DNA of 6,353 nt from Chloroflexia bacterium (GTDB lineage: Bacteria; Chloroflexota; Chloroflexia; QHBQ01; JADMIH01), in NCBI GenBank assembly GCA_025927935.1, contig JAICKM010000417.1, positions 1 to 6,353 of the forward strand. The letters run 5' to 3'. The translations under genes were made by a program, and so were the position numbers. The notes beneath the pieces are model-generated. The model was given only the letters and a program-made list of their open reading frames with translations, searched no databases and had not been told where the DNA came from. Positions 1 through 4,889 of the stretch are shown here, one piece after another; position 1 is the stretch's first letter, and every line of letters starts with the position of its first letter.

Positions 1-574
1 CACGATTTCGGGGATGCTGCATCCGCGCCGCGGGCAGGTGCGGCTGGAAGGCAAACGCATCGATACCCTGCCCGCCGACCAGATGGTCCGCCTGGGCCTG
101 GCCCATTCCCCGGAAGGCCGGCGCATCTTCCGCCGCATGACCGTGCAGGAAAACCTGGAGATGGGCGCCTTCGCGCGCAACGACAAGGCCGGCATTGCCG
201 AGGACATGGAGCGCGTGCTCGGCCTCTTCCCGCGCCTCAAGGAGCGGTTGGCGCAACAGGGCGGCACGCTGTCCGGCGGCGAACAGCAGATGCTGGCGAT
301 GGGCCGCGCTCTCATGAGCAAGCCGACGATCCTGCTGCTGGACGAACCCTCGATGGGCCTGGCGCCGATCCTGGTTGAGACGATCTTCGGCATCGTCAAG
401 GATCTGAACGCAGTGGGCAACACGATCTTGCTGGTCGAGCAGAACGCGCTGCTGGCGCTGCAAATCGCCCATCGCGGCTACGTGATCGAGACCGGGCAGA
501 TCGTGCTCGAAGATACCGGCGCGAACTTGCTCAAGAGCGAGCGGGTGCGCAAGGCGTACCTGGGCGAGGACTAA
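1..574 (+). CDS. livF: Branched-chain amino acid ABC transporter ATP-binding protein (LivF type), 5' partial
   Basis: ATPase subunit of a high-affinity branched-chain amino acid (or related amide/urea) importer; it acts on the cytoplasmic face with LivG and the LivH/LivM permeases. The frame is open from base 2 (T-I-S-G before the first Met at 14), so the true start lies outside the window; 190 residues are visible. LivF proteins are about 235 residues, so roughly 45 are missing, including Walker A. Visible in order: the Q-loop-region block HSPEGRRIFRRMTVQENL, the ABC signature LSGGEQQMLAMGRAL (codons from 269), Walker B ILLLDEPSMGL (codons from 329), and ILLVEQNA, where LivF proteins carry Gln at the usual switch-His position. 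It ends with TAA at 572-574. The rest of the liv operon is presumably upstream. The family call is firm; the substrate is inferred. Confidence 0.93.
   Translation, partial: TISGMLHPRRGQVRLEGKRIDTLPADQMVRLGLAHSPEGRRIFRRMTVQENLEMGAFARNDKAGIAEDMERVLGLFPRLKERLAQQGGTLSGGEQQMLAMGRALMSKPTILLLDEPSMGLAPILVETIFGIVKDLNAVGNTILLVEQNALLALQIAHRGYVIETGQIVLEDTGANLLKSERVRKAYLGED
566..570 (+). promoter_or_regulatory. Shine-Dalgarno GAGGA inside the livF end, serving a CTG start
   Basis: GAGGA lies in the last codons of livF, 7 bases before CTG at 578. It is the only well-placed ribosome binding site for the acetyltransferase. There is no ATG or GTG in that frame between the livF stop (572-574) and GTG at 689, so this site decides the start. 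It also suggests translational coupling to livF. Confidence 0.6.
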
Positions 575-577
575 CCG

Positions 578-1672
578 CTGCAAACCCGGCTGCTGCGCCG
601 CAGCGATCTTCCCGCCGTTGCCACGCTCCTGGCCGATCAGTATCGCCGCCGGCACGCGCTGGACCCGCGCCTCTCCTGCCCGCCCCAGGTGGAGCGCGCC
701 GCCCGCCGGGTGCTCGACGCCGATCTGGATCTGGCCGAAAGCTGGGCGCTGGTCGCCGAGCGTCCGGCAGCCCCCGGCGCGCCGCCCGCCCTCGCCGGGT
801 ACATGCGCGCCTGGTGGCGCCACTTCGCGGCGGAAGACTCGCAGTTGATGTGGATGCCCGCCGATCACCTGACCTGCGAGATCTTCTTCCAGTTCGCCGC
901 TGCCGCCGATGAGCCGCCCGACGTGATTTTCCATACCCTGTTCAACGCCATGCTGCGCGCCACGCCCGCGCCGCCGCGCGAACCCTGGGTGCTGTCGCTG
1001 GTGCCCCCTGGCGACGGACTCGACCCGGCCCTGACTGCCCTGGGCTTCCGCCTGACATCGGTCTTCGCCTACCGGCCCCGCGCCGCCACCCCGCCCACCT
1101 TCCCGACCCCACCCGGCTTCCACATTCGCCCGGCGGTGCGCCAGGATACGGCGGCCCTGGTCGATCTGTACGCCGATCTCTGCGCCTACCATGTGCGGAA
1201 CGACCCCTATGCCGACCGCATCCCGCCCCGCCTGCGCGAGGAATTCGGCTACGTGGTGCGCTCGGTGCTGGCCGAGCCGCGCCGCTGGGTGTTGCTGGTC
1301 GGCTGTGCCGGCGCCGATCCGGCCACGCCACGGGCCTTCAGCATGGCTTCGCTCGATACCGAAGACGCGCACCCGGCCCAGATCACCCAGCTTCCACCCG
1401 GCACCGTGGGCTTCATCCACGACTTTATGATCGCCGAGGCGCTGCGCGGGCAGGGGTTGGGCCGTGCCCTGTGGGCCGCCACGCTGGAGGCGCTCACCGC
1501 CCGCGCCCCCGCCGCGCCCCCGCGCGGCCTGCACGGCACCTGGCTCATCTACCGGCCCACCAATCCCACCGGCGCCCGCTTCTGGCCCGCCCTCGGCTAC
1601 ACCCCCCTCTACCACATGTGGCGCCGCGGCGGCTGGACTCGCGACGAGTGGTCAGTGGTCAGAGGCCAGTAG
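578..1672 (+). CDS. Tandem GNAT-family N-acetyltransferase, probable CTG start
   Basis: Predicted cytoplasmic acetyl-CoA-dependent acyltransferase; substrate unknown. From CTG 578 it has 364 residues. The start reads (M)QTRLLRRSDLPAVATLLADQ, a typical GNAT first strand and helix. Starting at GTG 689 would remove this segment. The fold start appears twice: near residue 2, and again in FHIRPAVRQDTAALVDLYAD after a Pro/Thr-rich linker. The N-terminal copy has no clear acetyl-CoA motif. The C-terminal copy is intact, with FIHDFMIAEALRGQGLGRAL (motif A, R290-G-Q-G-L-G295) and NPTGARFWPALGYTPLYHMW (motif B). It follows livF by 3 bases in the same frame, so it is probably co-transcribed and coupled. 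The last residues (WSVVRGQ) and the stop are encoded by a dispersed heptamer repeat, so the tail looks acquired. Family sure; start likely; substrate not inferable. Confidence 0.85.
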   Translation: MQTRLLRRSDLPAVATLLADQYRRRHALDPRLSCPPQVERAARRVLDADLDLAESWALVAERPAAPGAPPALAGYMRAWWRHFAAEDSQLMWMPADHLTCEIFFQFAAAADEPPDVIFHTLFNAMLRATPAPPREPWVLSLVPPGDGLDPALTALGFRLTSVFAYRPRAATPPTFPTPPGFHIRPAVRQDTAALVDLYADLCAYHVRNDPYADRIPPRLREEFGYVVRSVLAEPRRWVLLVGCAGADPATPRAFSMASLDTEDAHPAQITQLPPGTVGFIHDFMIAEALRGQGLGRALWAATLEALTARAPAAPPRGLHGTWLIYRPTNPTGARFWPALGYTPLYHMWRRGGWTRDEWSVVRGQ

Positions 1673-1777
1673 TCAGTTACGGCGAGTGGCGCTGCTCAAT
1701 CAGCGCCGTGTTCCGCCTTAAAGGGTTCCGGCTGTATCCTGCGGGAGACCGGCATCACTGACCACTGACCACTCGTC
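1643..1777. repeat. Inverted TGGTCAG-heptamer repeat pair bounding a 135-bp segment
   Basis: The left arm at 1643-1662 and right arm at 1758-1777 are perfect 20-bp reverse complements, built from tandem TGGTCAG heptamers after GACGAG. A degenerate further unit (CAGTAGTCAGT) follows the left arm. The arms sit exactly at the 3' ends of two convergent genes: the GNAT gene reads through the left arm to its TAG, and the 101-aa gene has its TGA in the right arm. A related pair lies at 6131-6264 with an unrelated interior. The arrangement resembles short tandem heptamer repeats known from cyanobacteria, or a miniature non-autonomous element. No target-site duplication is evident. Confidence 0.75.
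1688..1707. terminator. Hairpin between convergent genes, weak terminator candidate
   Basis: GGCGCTG (1688-1694) and CAGCGCC (1701-1707) form a perfect 7-bp stem with a 6-base loop CTCAAT. It lies between two convergent coding regions, where a bidirectional terminator is expected. There is no T-run on either side, so an intrinsic terminator is not established; the flanking 20-bp inverted repeats could also form a large stem around it. Confidence 0.3.
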
Positions 1778-2081
1778 ACTCGTCCGTCCAGTCCATCTGC
1801 TCTTGCATGGCGCGGATGCGGGTGGCGAGCTCGGCCCGCGAGGCGACGCCAAGCTCGGCCATCATGCGGGCAATCGCCTCCAACCCGGCGCGGTCGGCGG
1901 CGCCCGGTACTCCCGCCTGAACGTCGGTGGTGTCCACCGCCAGCCAGCGGCGTACTTCGGCCAGGTCGGTCACGCCCACTTCGTCCATCTCCTCGGCCAG
2001 GCTCTCCAGGTCTTCCAGCAGCAACATCTGTGCATATTCGTCGTCGTCGGGCGCGGCAGGGTGCCCGGTTTCGTCGCTCAT
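1776..2081 (-). CDS. Small acidic protein with an internally duplicated helical motif, function unknown
   Basis: 101 residues; I do not recognise the family. The ATG at 2081 is chosen because AGGAGG lies 8 bases upstream; the longer frame upstream lacks such a site. The protein is acidic, with no signal peptide or membrane segment, so it is probably cytoplasmic. Residues 11-35 are very rich in D/E. A motif of about 21 residues occurs twice: LAEEMDEVGVTDLAEVRRWL (from residue 28) and IARMMAELGVASRAELATRI (from residue 70). The shared pattern is (L/I)A-x2-M-x-E-(V/L)-GV-x3-AE-(V/L), a helix-turn-helix-like repeat that could mediate protein contact or dimerisation. It converges on the GNAT gene and diverges from the secreted-protein gene. 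The TGA lies in a heptamer repeat. Its good SD, strong third-position GC and internal symmetry argue that it is real. Confidence 0.75.
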   Translation of the reverse strand: MSDETGHPAAPDDDEYAQMLLLEDLESLAEEMDEVGVTDLAEVRRWLAVDTTDVQAGVPGAADRAGLEAIARMMAELGVASRAELATRIRAMQEQMDWTDE

Positions 2082-2160
2082 GGGGCCATCCTCCTGCGGT
2101 AGGATCGAGCAAGAAGCCTGCCCTCGCGCGGCGGGCACGGCTGCAACCGGCCCCCAGCCC

Positions 2161-2175
2161 ATTCGTTACACGAAT
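2161..2175. promoter_or_regulatory. 15-bp palindrome, possible operator
   Basis: ATTCGT-TAC-ACGAAT is a perfect 6-bp inverted repeat with a 3-base centre, AT-rich compared with its GC-rich surroundings. It lies in the divergent intergenic region, 80 bases upstream of the minus-strand 101-aa gene and 164 upstream of the secreted-protein gene. Its size suits a dimeric repressor such as a TetR- or GntR-type protein. No regulator gene is present in the window, so the role is inferred. Confidence 0.4.
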
Positions 2176-2184
2176 AGACCCACG

Positions 2185-2241
2185 GGTCACGAGCGGACCG
2201 GTCTCGCGTTGCGTGCCTCTTCACCGGCGCTGCTCGTGACC
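2185..2241 (+). other. Potential structured leader: 10-bp stem with a nested stem
   Basis: GGTCACGAGC (2185-2194) pairs perfectly with GCTCGTGACC (2232-2241). Inside the loop, CCGGT (2198-2202) pairs with ACCGG (2223-2227). If transcribed rightward, it would be a folded element in the 5' leader of the secreted-protein gene, upstream of a second hairpin at 2266-2303. It matches no riboswitch or leader family I recognise, and no promoter before it is clear. Confidence 0.35.
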
Positions 2242-2265
2242 TGTAGGCATAGTTCGTGCTGGGCA

Positions 2266-2303
2266 AAAGCGCCTGGGCCGCATCACATCGCCCAGGCGCC
2301 TTT
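2266..2303 (+). terminator. Terminator-like hairpin in the leader of the secreted-protein gene
   Basis: GCGCCTGGGC (2269-2278) pairs perfectly with GCCCAGGCGC (2290-2299) across an 11-base loop. AAA before and TTT after extend the stem past one A-C mismatch. It ends 20 bases before the AGGAGGA ribosome binding site of the gene at 2339. The short T-run makes it a weak intrinsic terminator; it could be an attenuator, an mRNA-stabilising hairpin, or the end of a short leader RNA. Confidence 0.4.
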
Positions 2304-2338
2304 GACCCCTACCGTACCCTGACAGGAGGAACTCGCCT

Positions 2339-3547
2339 ATGAAACCGCAGCCTCGTGTTTTATTCAGCCTGGCGGCCATCGCCAGCCTGGGTCTGTCCGC
2401 GCTCACCCTGATCGGCGCCGGCGCGCAACAGTTCCCGGAATTCGCACACCCGGCTTTCGAAGTTACCTGGAATCGCACCGACTCGCTGGTCGCCGAGGGC
2501 CGCGTGCCGCGCAGTTGGTACTGGGGACCGCACCCGAACACACCCGGCATCTACGAAACGCTGACCGATGCCCCGGACGGATCGGGCCGGCACCTGGTCC
2601 AGTACTTCGATAAGAGCCGCATGGAGGTCAATAACCCCGCCGGCAACGCCAATGAAAAGTTCTTCGTGACCAACGGCTTGCTGACCGTCGAGTTAATCGG
2701 TGGCTGCATCCAGACCAGCACCAAGGCGCCCTGTGGCGAAGTGCGCTACCCGGCGGAGATCCCGATGTCGGGCGACCCCGGCGACCAGCTCGCGCCCACC
2801 TATGCCGCGTTCGCCAACGTTGCCAATAGCCGCTTTGGCGACCACCCGGACCCCGATCGGCGCGGCCAGCAAGTCACCGCCACCATCGACCGCAACGGCA
2901 ATGTCGGCGACGATCCGGCGAAAGCTTCGGTGCCGCTGACCAAGGTCTCCTACTACGAGGCCAGCACCAAGCACAATATCCCCGAAGCCTTCTGGAACTT
3001 CCTGAATCAGACCGGGCAGGTTCGCGAGCAGGGCCAGATCGTGGTTGCGCCGCTCAGCAGCCCCTGGTTCTATGTCACCGGCCTGCCCATCAGCGATGCC
3101 TACTGGGCCCACGCGACGATCCGGGGTAAGGACACCGAGGTGCTGATCCAGGCGTTCGAGCGCCGCGTGCTGACCTACACGCCCAGCAATACGCCCGCCT
3201 TCCAGGTCGAGATGGGCAACATCGGCCAGCACTACTATGACTGGCGCTACGGATTCTTCGGCCAGCCGGGTCCCGGCACGGGCACGCCGTACACCACACC
3301 CGTCAACGGCGGCACGCCGACCTACGCGGCAACGCTGACACCGGGTCCGGTCACGACCGGCATTCCGGCCACCAATACACCGGGTGGCGCCGCCACGGCC
3401 ACGGCCACGACTGGGGCCGCCACCGCCACCGCTACCACGGTAGCCGCGACCGCCACGCCAACGGAGGAGCCGGAAGACACAGCTACGCCCACACCCACGA
3501 ACACGCCCACGCCACGCGCCTCGACGTTCGACGCGCCGCAGCAATAG
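2339..3547 (+). CDS. Secreted protein with Thr/Pro-rich C-terminal tail (Chloroflexota type), function unknown
   Basis: 402 residues, exported. ATG 2339 follows AGGAGGA (2324-2330) by 8 bases. A Sec signal peptide is clear: K2 and R6, a hydrophobic stretch from V7 to I25, and a likely cleavage after A27-G28-A29. The mature part has a module with SWYWGPHPN, LVQYFDKSRMEVN and FFVTNGLLTVELIGG, then Cys123 and Cys132 (a possible disulfide), then TEVLIQAFERRVLTYTP and VEMGNIGQHYYDWRYGFFG. I recognise this last arrangement as recurrent in Chloroflexota extracellular proteins, but know no biochemical role for it. From about residue 321 the chain becomes a Thr/Pro/Ala-rich linker (ATATAT, TPTPTNTPTP), typical of wall- or envelope-spanning stalks in that phylum. 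No sorting motif or C-terminal membrane segment follows, and it ends in DAPQQ. No catalytic motif was seen. It appears monocistronic, ending at the terminator at 3692-3726. Confidence 0.9.
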   Translation: MKPQPRVLFSLAAIASLGLSALTLIGAGAQQFPEFAHPAFEVTWNRTDSLVAEGRVPRSWYWGPHPNTPGIYETLTDAPDGSGRHLVQYFDKSRMEVNNPAGNANEKFFVTNGLLTVELIGGCIQTSTKAPCGEVRYPAEIPMSGDPGDQLAPTYAAFANVANSRFGDHPDPDRRGQQVTATIDRNGNVGDDPAKASVPLTKVSYYEASTKHNIPEAFWNFLNQTGQVREQGQIVVAPLSSPWFYVTGLPISDAYWAHATIRGKDTEVLIQAFERRVLTYTPSNTPAFQVEMGNIGQHYYDWRYGFFGQPGPGTGTPYTTPVNGGTPTYAATLTPGPVTTGIPATNTPGGAATATATTGAATATATTVAATATPTEEPEDTATPTPTNTPTPRASTFDAPQQ

Positions 3548-3577
3548 GGCGAATCAAGGGGTACTGGAGCTTCAACT

Positions 3578-3651
3578 ATCATGCTGAACGCAGTGAAGCA
3601 TCTCGGTTTCGCCCCCAGCGAGACGAGACCCTTCGCTTCGCTCAGAGTGAC
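3578..3651. repeat. REP-like dispersed inverted repeat
   Basis: Arm 3578-3605 (ATCATGCTGAACGCAGTGAA...) and arm 3624-3651 (...CCTTCGCTTCGCTCAGAGTGAC) are imperfect reverse complements, 20 of 28 positions matching, around an 18-base centre. The 'CTGAACGCAGTGAAGCATCTC / TTCGCTTCGCTCAGAGTGAC' signature is a widespread intergenic repeat in environmental bacterial genomes; its translation gives the familiar spurious peptides 'LNAVKHL' and 'SEAKGL'. It lies between the secreted-protein stop and its terminator, so it would be in the 3' untranslated region. It may stabilise the mRNA or be a passively spread element. Confidence 0.75.
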
Positions 3652-3691
3652 TAGGGGGACTCGGAGTACTACTGAGAGTATAAACACAGGA

Positions 3692-3726
3692 GCCGCGCGC
3701 AGCAATTGCGCGCGGCGTCTCTTTTT
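3692..3726 (+). terminator. Strong intrinsic terminator
   Basis: GCCGCGCGCA (3692-3701) and TGCGCGCGGC (3707-3716) form a perfect 10-bp GC-rich stem with a 5-base loop GCAAT, followed by GTCTCTTTTT. This is a classic rho-independent terminator on the plus strand, 145 bases after the secreted-protein stop codon. Confidence 0.88.
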
Positions 3727-3754
3727 GTGCCGCAGTGCTGTTACAACGGTTATG

Positions 3755-3763
3755 TGCTACAAT
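3755..3763 (+). promoter_or_regulatory. Extended -10 promoter candidate (TGCTACAAT)
   Basis: TG-C-TACAAT matches an extended -10 element (TGnTATAAT) with one mismatch in the hexamer. It sits in a locally AT-rich stretch just after a strong terminator, where a new transcript would be expected to start. No good -35 hexamer lies 16-18 bases upstream, which extended -10 promoters tolerate. Transcription would start near 3770, just before a small hairpin (GGGCC 3776-3780 with GGCCC 3787-3791), and run toward the YdeI-family gene. Confidence 0.45.
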
Positions 3764-4085
3764 GATTTAATATTGGGGCCCTGCTAGGCCCAGGTCGCGG
3801 CAGACGGCCCCTCCAGTCATGCGACGCGGGGGCTATCATCGCCCCTGTGCAGGAGGAGAGCAGGGGTAGGGGATCCGATCCACCATTCGCCGGTGCGTAT
3901 CCCCTGGCTTCTGCGTTTCGCGCGGCTCATCCGGTCGCAGTGCTCCGCGGTAGCCCAATGCCTCGTCTACCAGCCGGGGCCAATCGTTGAAAAACCGTGC
4001 TCGCTGGTCCGCTCCTGTGGCGGTTTCGCCGCGCGTGCCGGAGTGGGGCAGCCAGCCGCCCCGCAGTGGACAGGATGCGAACTCA
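3764..4085. other. About 320 bases without a convincing gene
   Basis: Several open frames cross this stretch on both strands, but none has a recognisable motif or a ribosome binding site at a usable start. AGGAGGAG at about 3851 is not followed by a start codon at proper distance. The longest frame, on the minus strand (3836-4147), has only moderate third-position GC. The stretch may be the long 5' leader of the YdeI-family transcript, an undescribed RNA, or a decayed gene. Confidence 0.4.
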
Positions 4086-4217
4086 ATGGGCTTCTTCTCG
4101 CGCGGCAGGGCGGTCATCCGCAGCAGCCCCCTCGTCAAGCGGACCATCGTCCGGGACGTGGTGCAGGGGATTCTTGAAACACACCTGCCACGGCTGGTGA
4201 GAAGGATCGCAAACTAG
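4086..4217 (+). CDS. Possible small cationic protein, 43 aa
   Basis: Starts MGFFSRGRAVIRSS and ends PRLVRRIAN. It has nine Arg/Lys against two Asp/Glu, giving a net charge near +7, with alternating hydrophobic and basic residues that could form an amphipathic helix. Third codon positions are mostly G or C and second positions are mixed, as expected for a real GC-rich gene; opposing frames look less coding-like. A weak AGGA (4072-4075) lies 10 bases before the ATG. It ends 28 bases before the YdeI-family start, so the two could be co-transcribed. It could equally be the tail of a decayed gene whose frame continues upstream. I recognise no family. Confidence 0.35.
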   Translation: MGFFSRGRAVIRSSPLVKRTIVRDVVQGILETHLPRLVRRIAN

Positions 4218-4245
4218 CGTGAGAATAAGCAAGGAACAAGCAACT

Positions 4246-4815
4246 ATGGCGACAATCCATTTTGAAGCTGAACTCTTTAAAATCAGCGCATGGACCCTTC
4301 TGAGACTGCCTAAGAGCGCAAGCGCGCAGCTTCCATCACGCGGCATGACGATGGTTGAGGGAACCATCAATGGTTTCCGCTTCCAAGCCGCGCTCGAACC
4401 AGACGGTAAGGGCAGCCACTGGCTCAGGGTCGACGAAACCATGCGCGAAGCCGCTGGAGCAGACGCAGGCGAGACTGTAATGCTGGCGATTGAGCCGGCT
4501 AAGGAATGGACAGAACCCCCGGTCCCAGAGGATTTGAAGAGCGCTCTTGCGGCTGACCCACAGGCACATACCCTGTGGATGGATTGCACGACCATGGCGC
4601 GCTGGGACTGGATCCGCTGGATCAGCGCAACGGCGCAACAGGAAACGCGTCGGCGACGGATCGAGGTCGCATGCTCGAAACTCAGGTCCGGAATGCGAAG
4701 ACCGTGTTGTTTCAACCGTAGCCTCTGTACGGAACCCTATGTATCGAAGAATGGGGTGCTCCTTGAGCCGGCGGAAACGACTTCGGCAAAAGCAAGCATG
4801 AAGGAAGCCAGATGA
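4246..4815 (+). CDS. YdeI/OmpD-associated family protein (DUF1905 + OmdA domains)
   Basis: 189 residues from ATG 4246, which follows AAGGAA (4231-4236) by 9 bases; an in-frame GTG at 4219 would add nine unlikely residues. Residues about 3-85 form a DUF1905 beta-barrel-like domain (WTLLRLPKSASAQLPSRGM, MVEGTINGFRFQAALEPDGK, HWLRVDE). Residues about 94-165 form the OmdA domain (DLKSALAADPQAHTLWMD, ETRRRRIEVACSKLRSGMRR, CCFNRSL). Pfam describes OmdA as 'bacteriocin-protection, YdeI or OmpD-associated'; a precise biochemical role is not established. No signal peptide is visible, so it is probably cytoplasmic. Its base composition is less GC-rich than its neighbours and it is bounded by a terminator on the left and a convergent gene on the right, so it may have been acquired horizontally. 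The TGA overlaps the ATG of a short ORF as ATGA. Confidence 0.88.
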   Translation: MATIHFEAELFKISAWTLLRLPKSASAQLPSRGMTMVEGTINGFRFQAALEPDGKGSHWLRVDETMREAAGADAGETVMLAIEPAKEWTEPPVPEDLKSALAADPQAHTLWMDCTTMARWDWIRWISATAQQETRRRRIEVACSKLRSGMRRPCCFNRSLCTEPYVSKNGVLLEPAETTSAKASMKEAR

Positions 4816-4889
4816 ACGATAAACTGGATTCTACTACCATCAAGGTACTTTGCCCCGCGCTACACAAATGTTCGGTTTACCCCTCTTAG
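4812..4889 (+). pseudogene. Short ORF coupled to the YdeI-family gene; possible gene remnant
   Basis: ATG at 4812 overlaps the upstream TGA as ATGA, a classic translational-coupling junction. AAGGA at 4801-4805 lies about 7 bases before it. The frame starts MNDKLDSTTIKVL and stops after 25 codons at TAG 4887-4889, which overlaps the stop of the opposing dioxygenase gene. The length and the convergent junction suggest the start of a formerly longer gene cut off by rearrangement, rather than a functional peptide. The family is not recognisable. Confidence 0.3.

Noticed and set aside
689..1672. GTG 689 as the acetyltransferase start
   Set aside because: It removes the conserved GNAT N-terminal strand and helix and has no clear ribosome binding site; CTG 578 has both homology and an SD.
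1643..1777. CRISPR-like repeats
   Set aside because: The repeat units are heptamers in inverted arms without regular spacers, and no cas gene is present.
3400..3525. Simple GCCAC/ACGCC microrepeat as a mobile or regulatory repeat
   Set aside because: It encodes the Thr/Ala/Pro stalk of the secreted protein, so it is explained by the protein composition.
2693..3544. 283-codon open frame on the minus strand opposite the secreted protein
   Set aside because: It is antisense to a protein with a clear signal peptide and tail, is Arg/Gly-rich low-complexity in composition, and results from high GC content.
3581..3787. Small frames starting LNAVKHL or containing SEAKGL
   Set aside because: They are translations of the REP-like repeat and terminator region, a well-known source of spurious proteins.
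3764..4085. Known structured RNA such as RNase P, tmRNA or a tRNA
   Set aside because: No conserved cores, acceptor stems or T-loop-like sequences were found on either strand.
3836..4147. 103-codon minus-strand frame
   Set aside because: No ribosome binding site, no recognised motif and only moderate third-position GC; it could be a relic but is not supported as a gene.
4083..4715. 210-codon minus-strand frame opposite the YdeI-family gene
   Set aside because: The plus-strand frame has full DUF1905 and OmdA motifs; the antisense frame has none.
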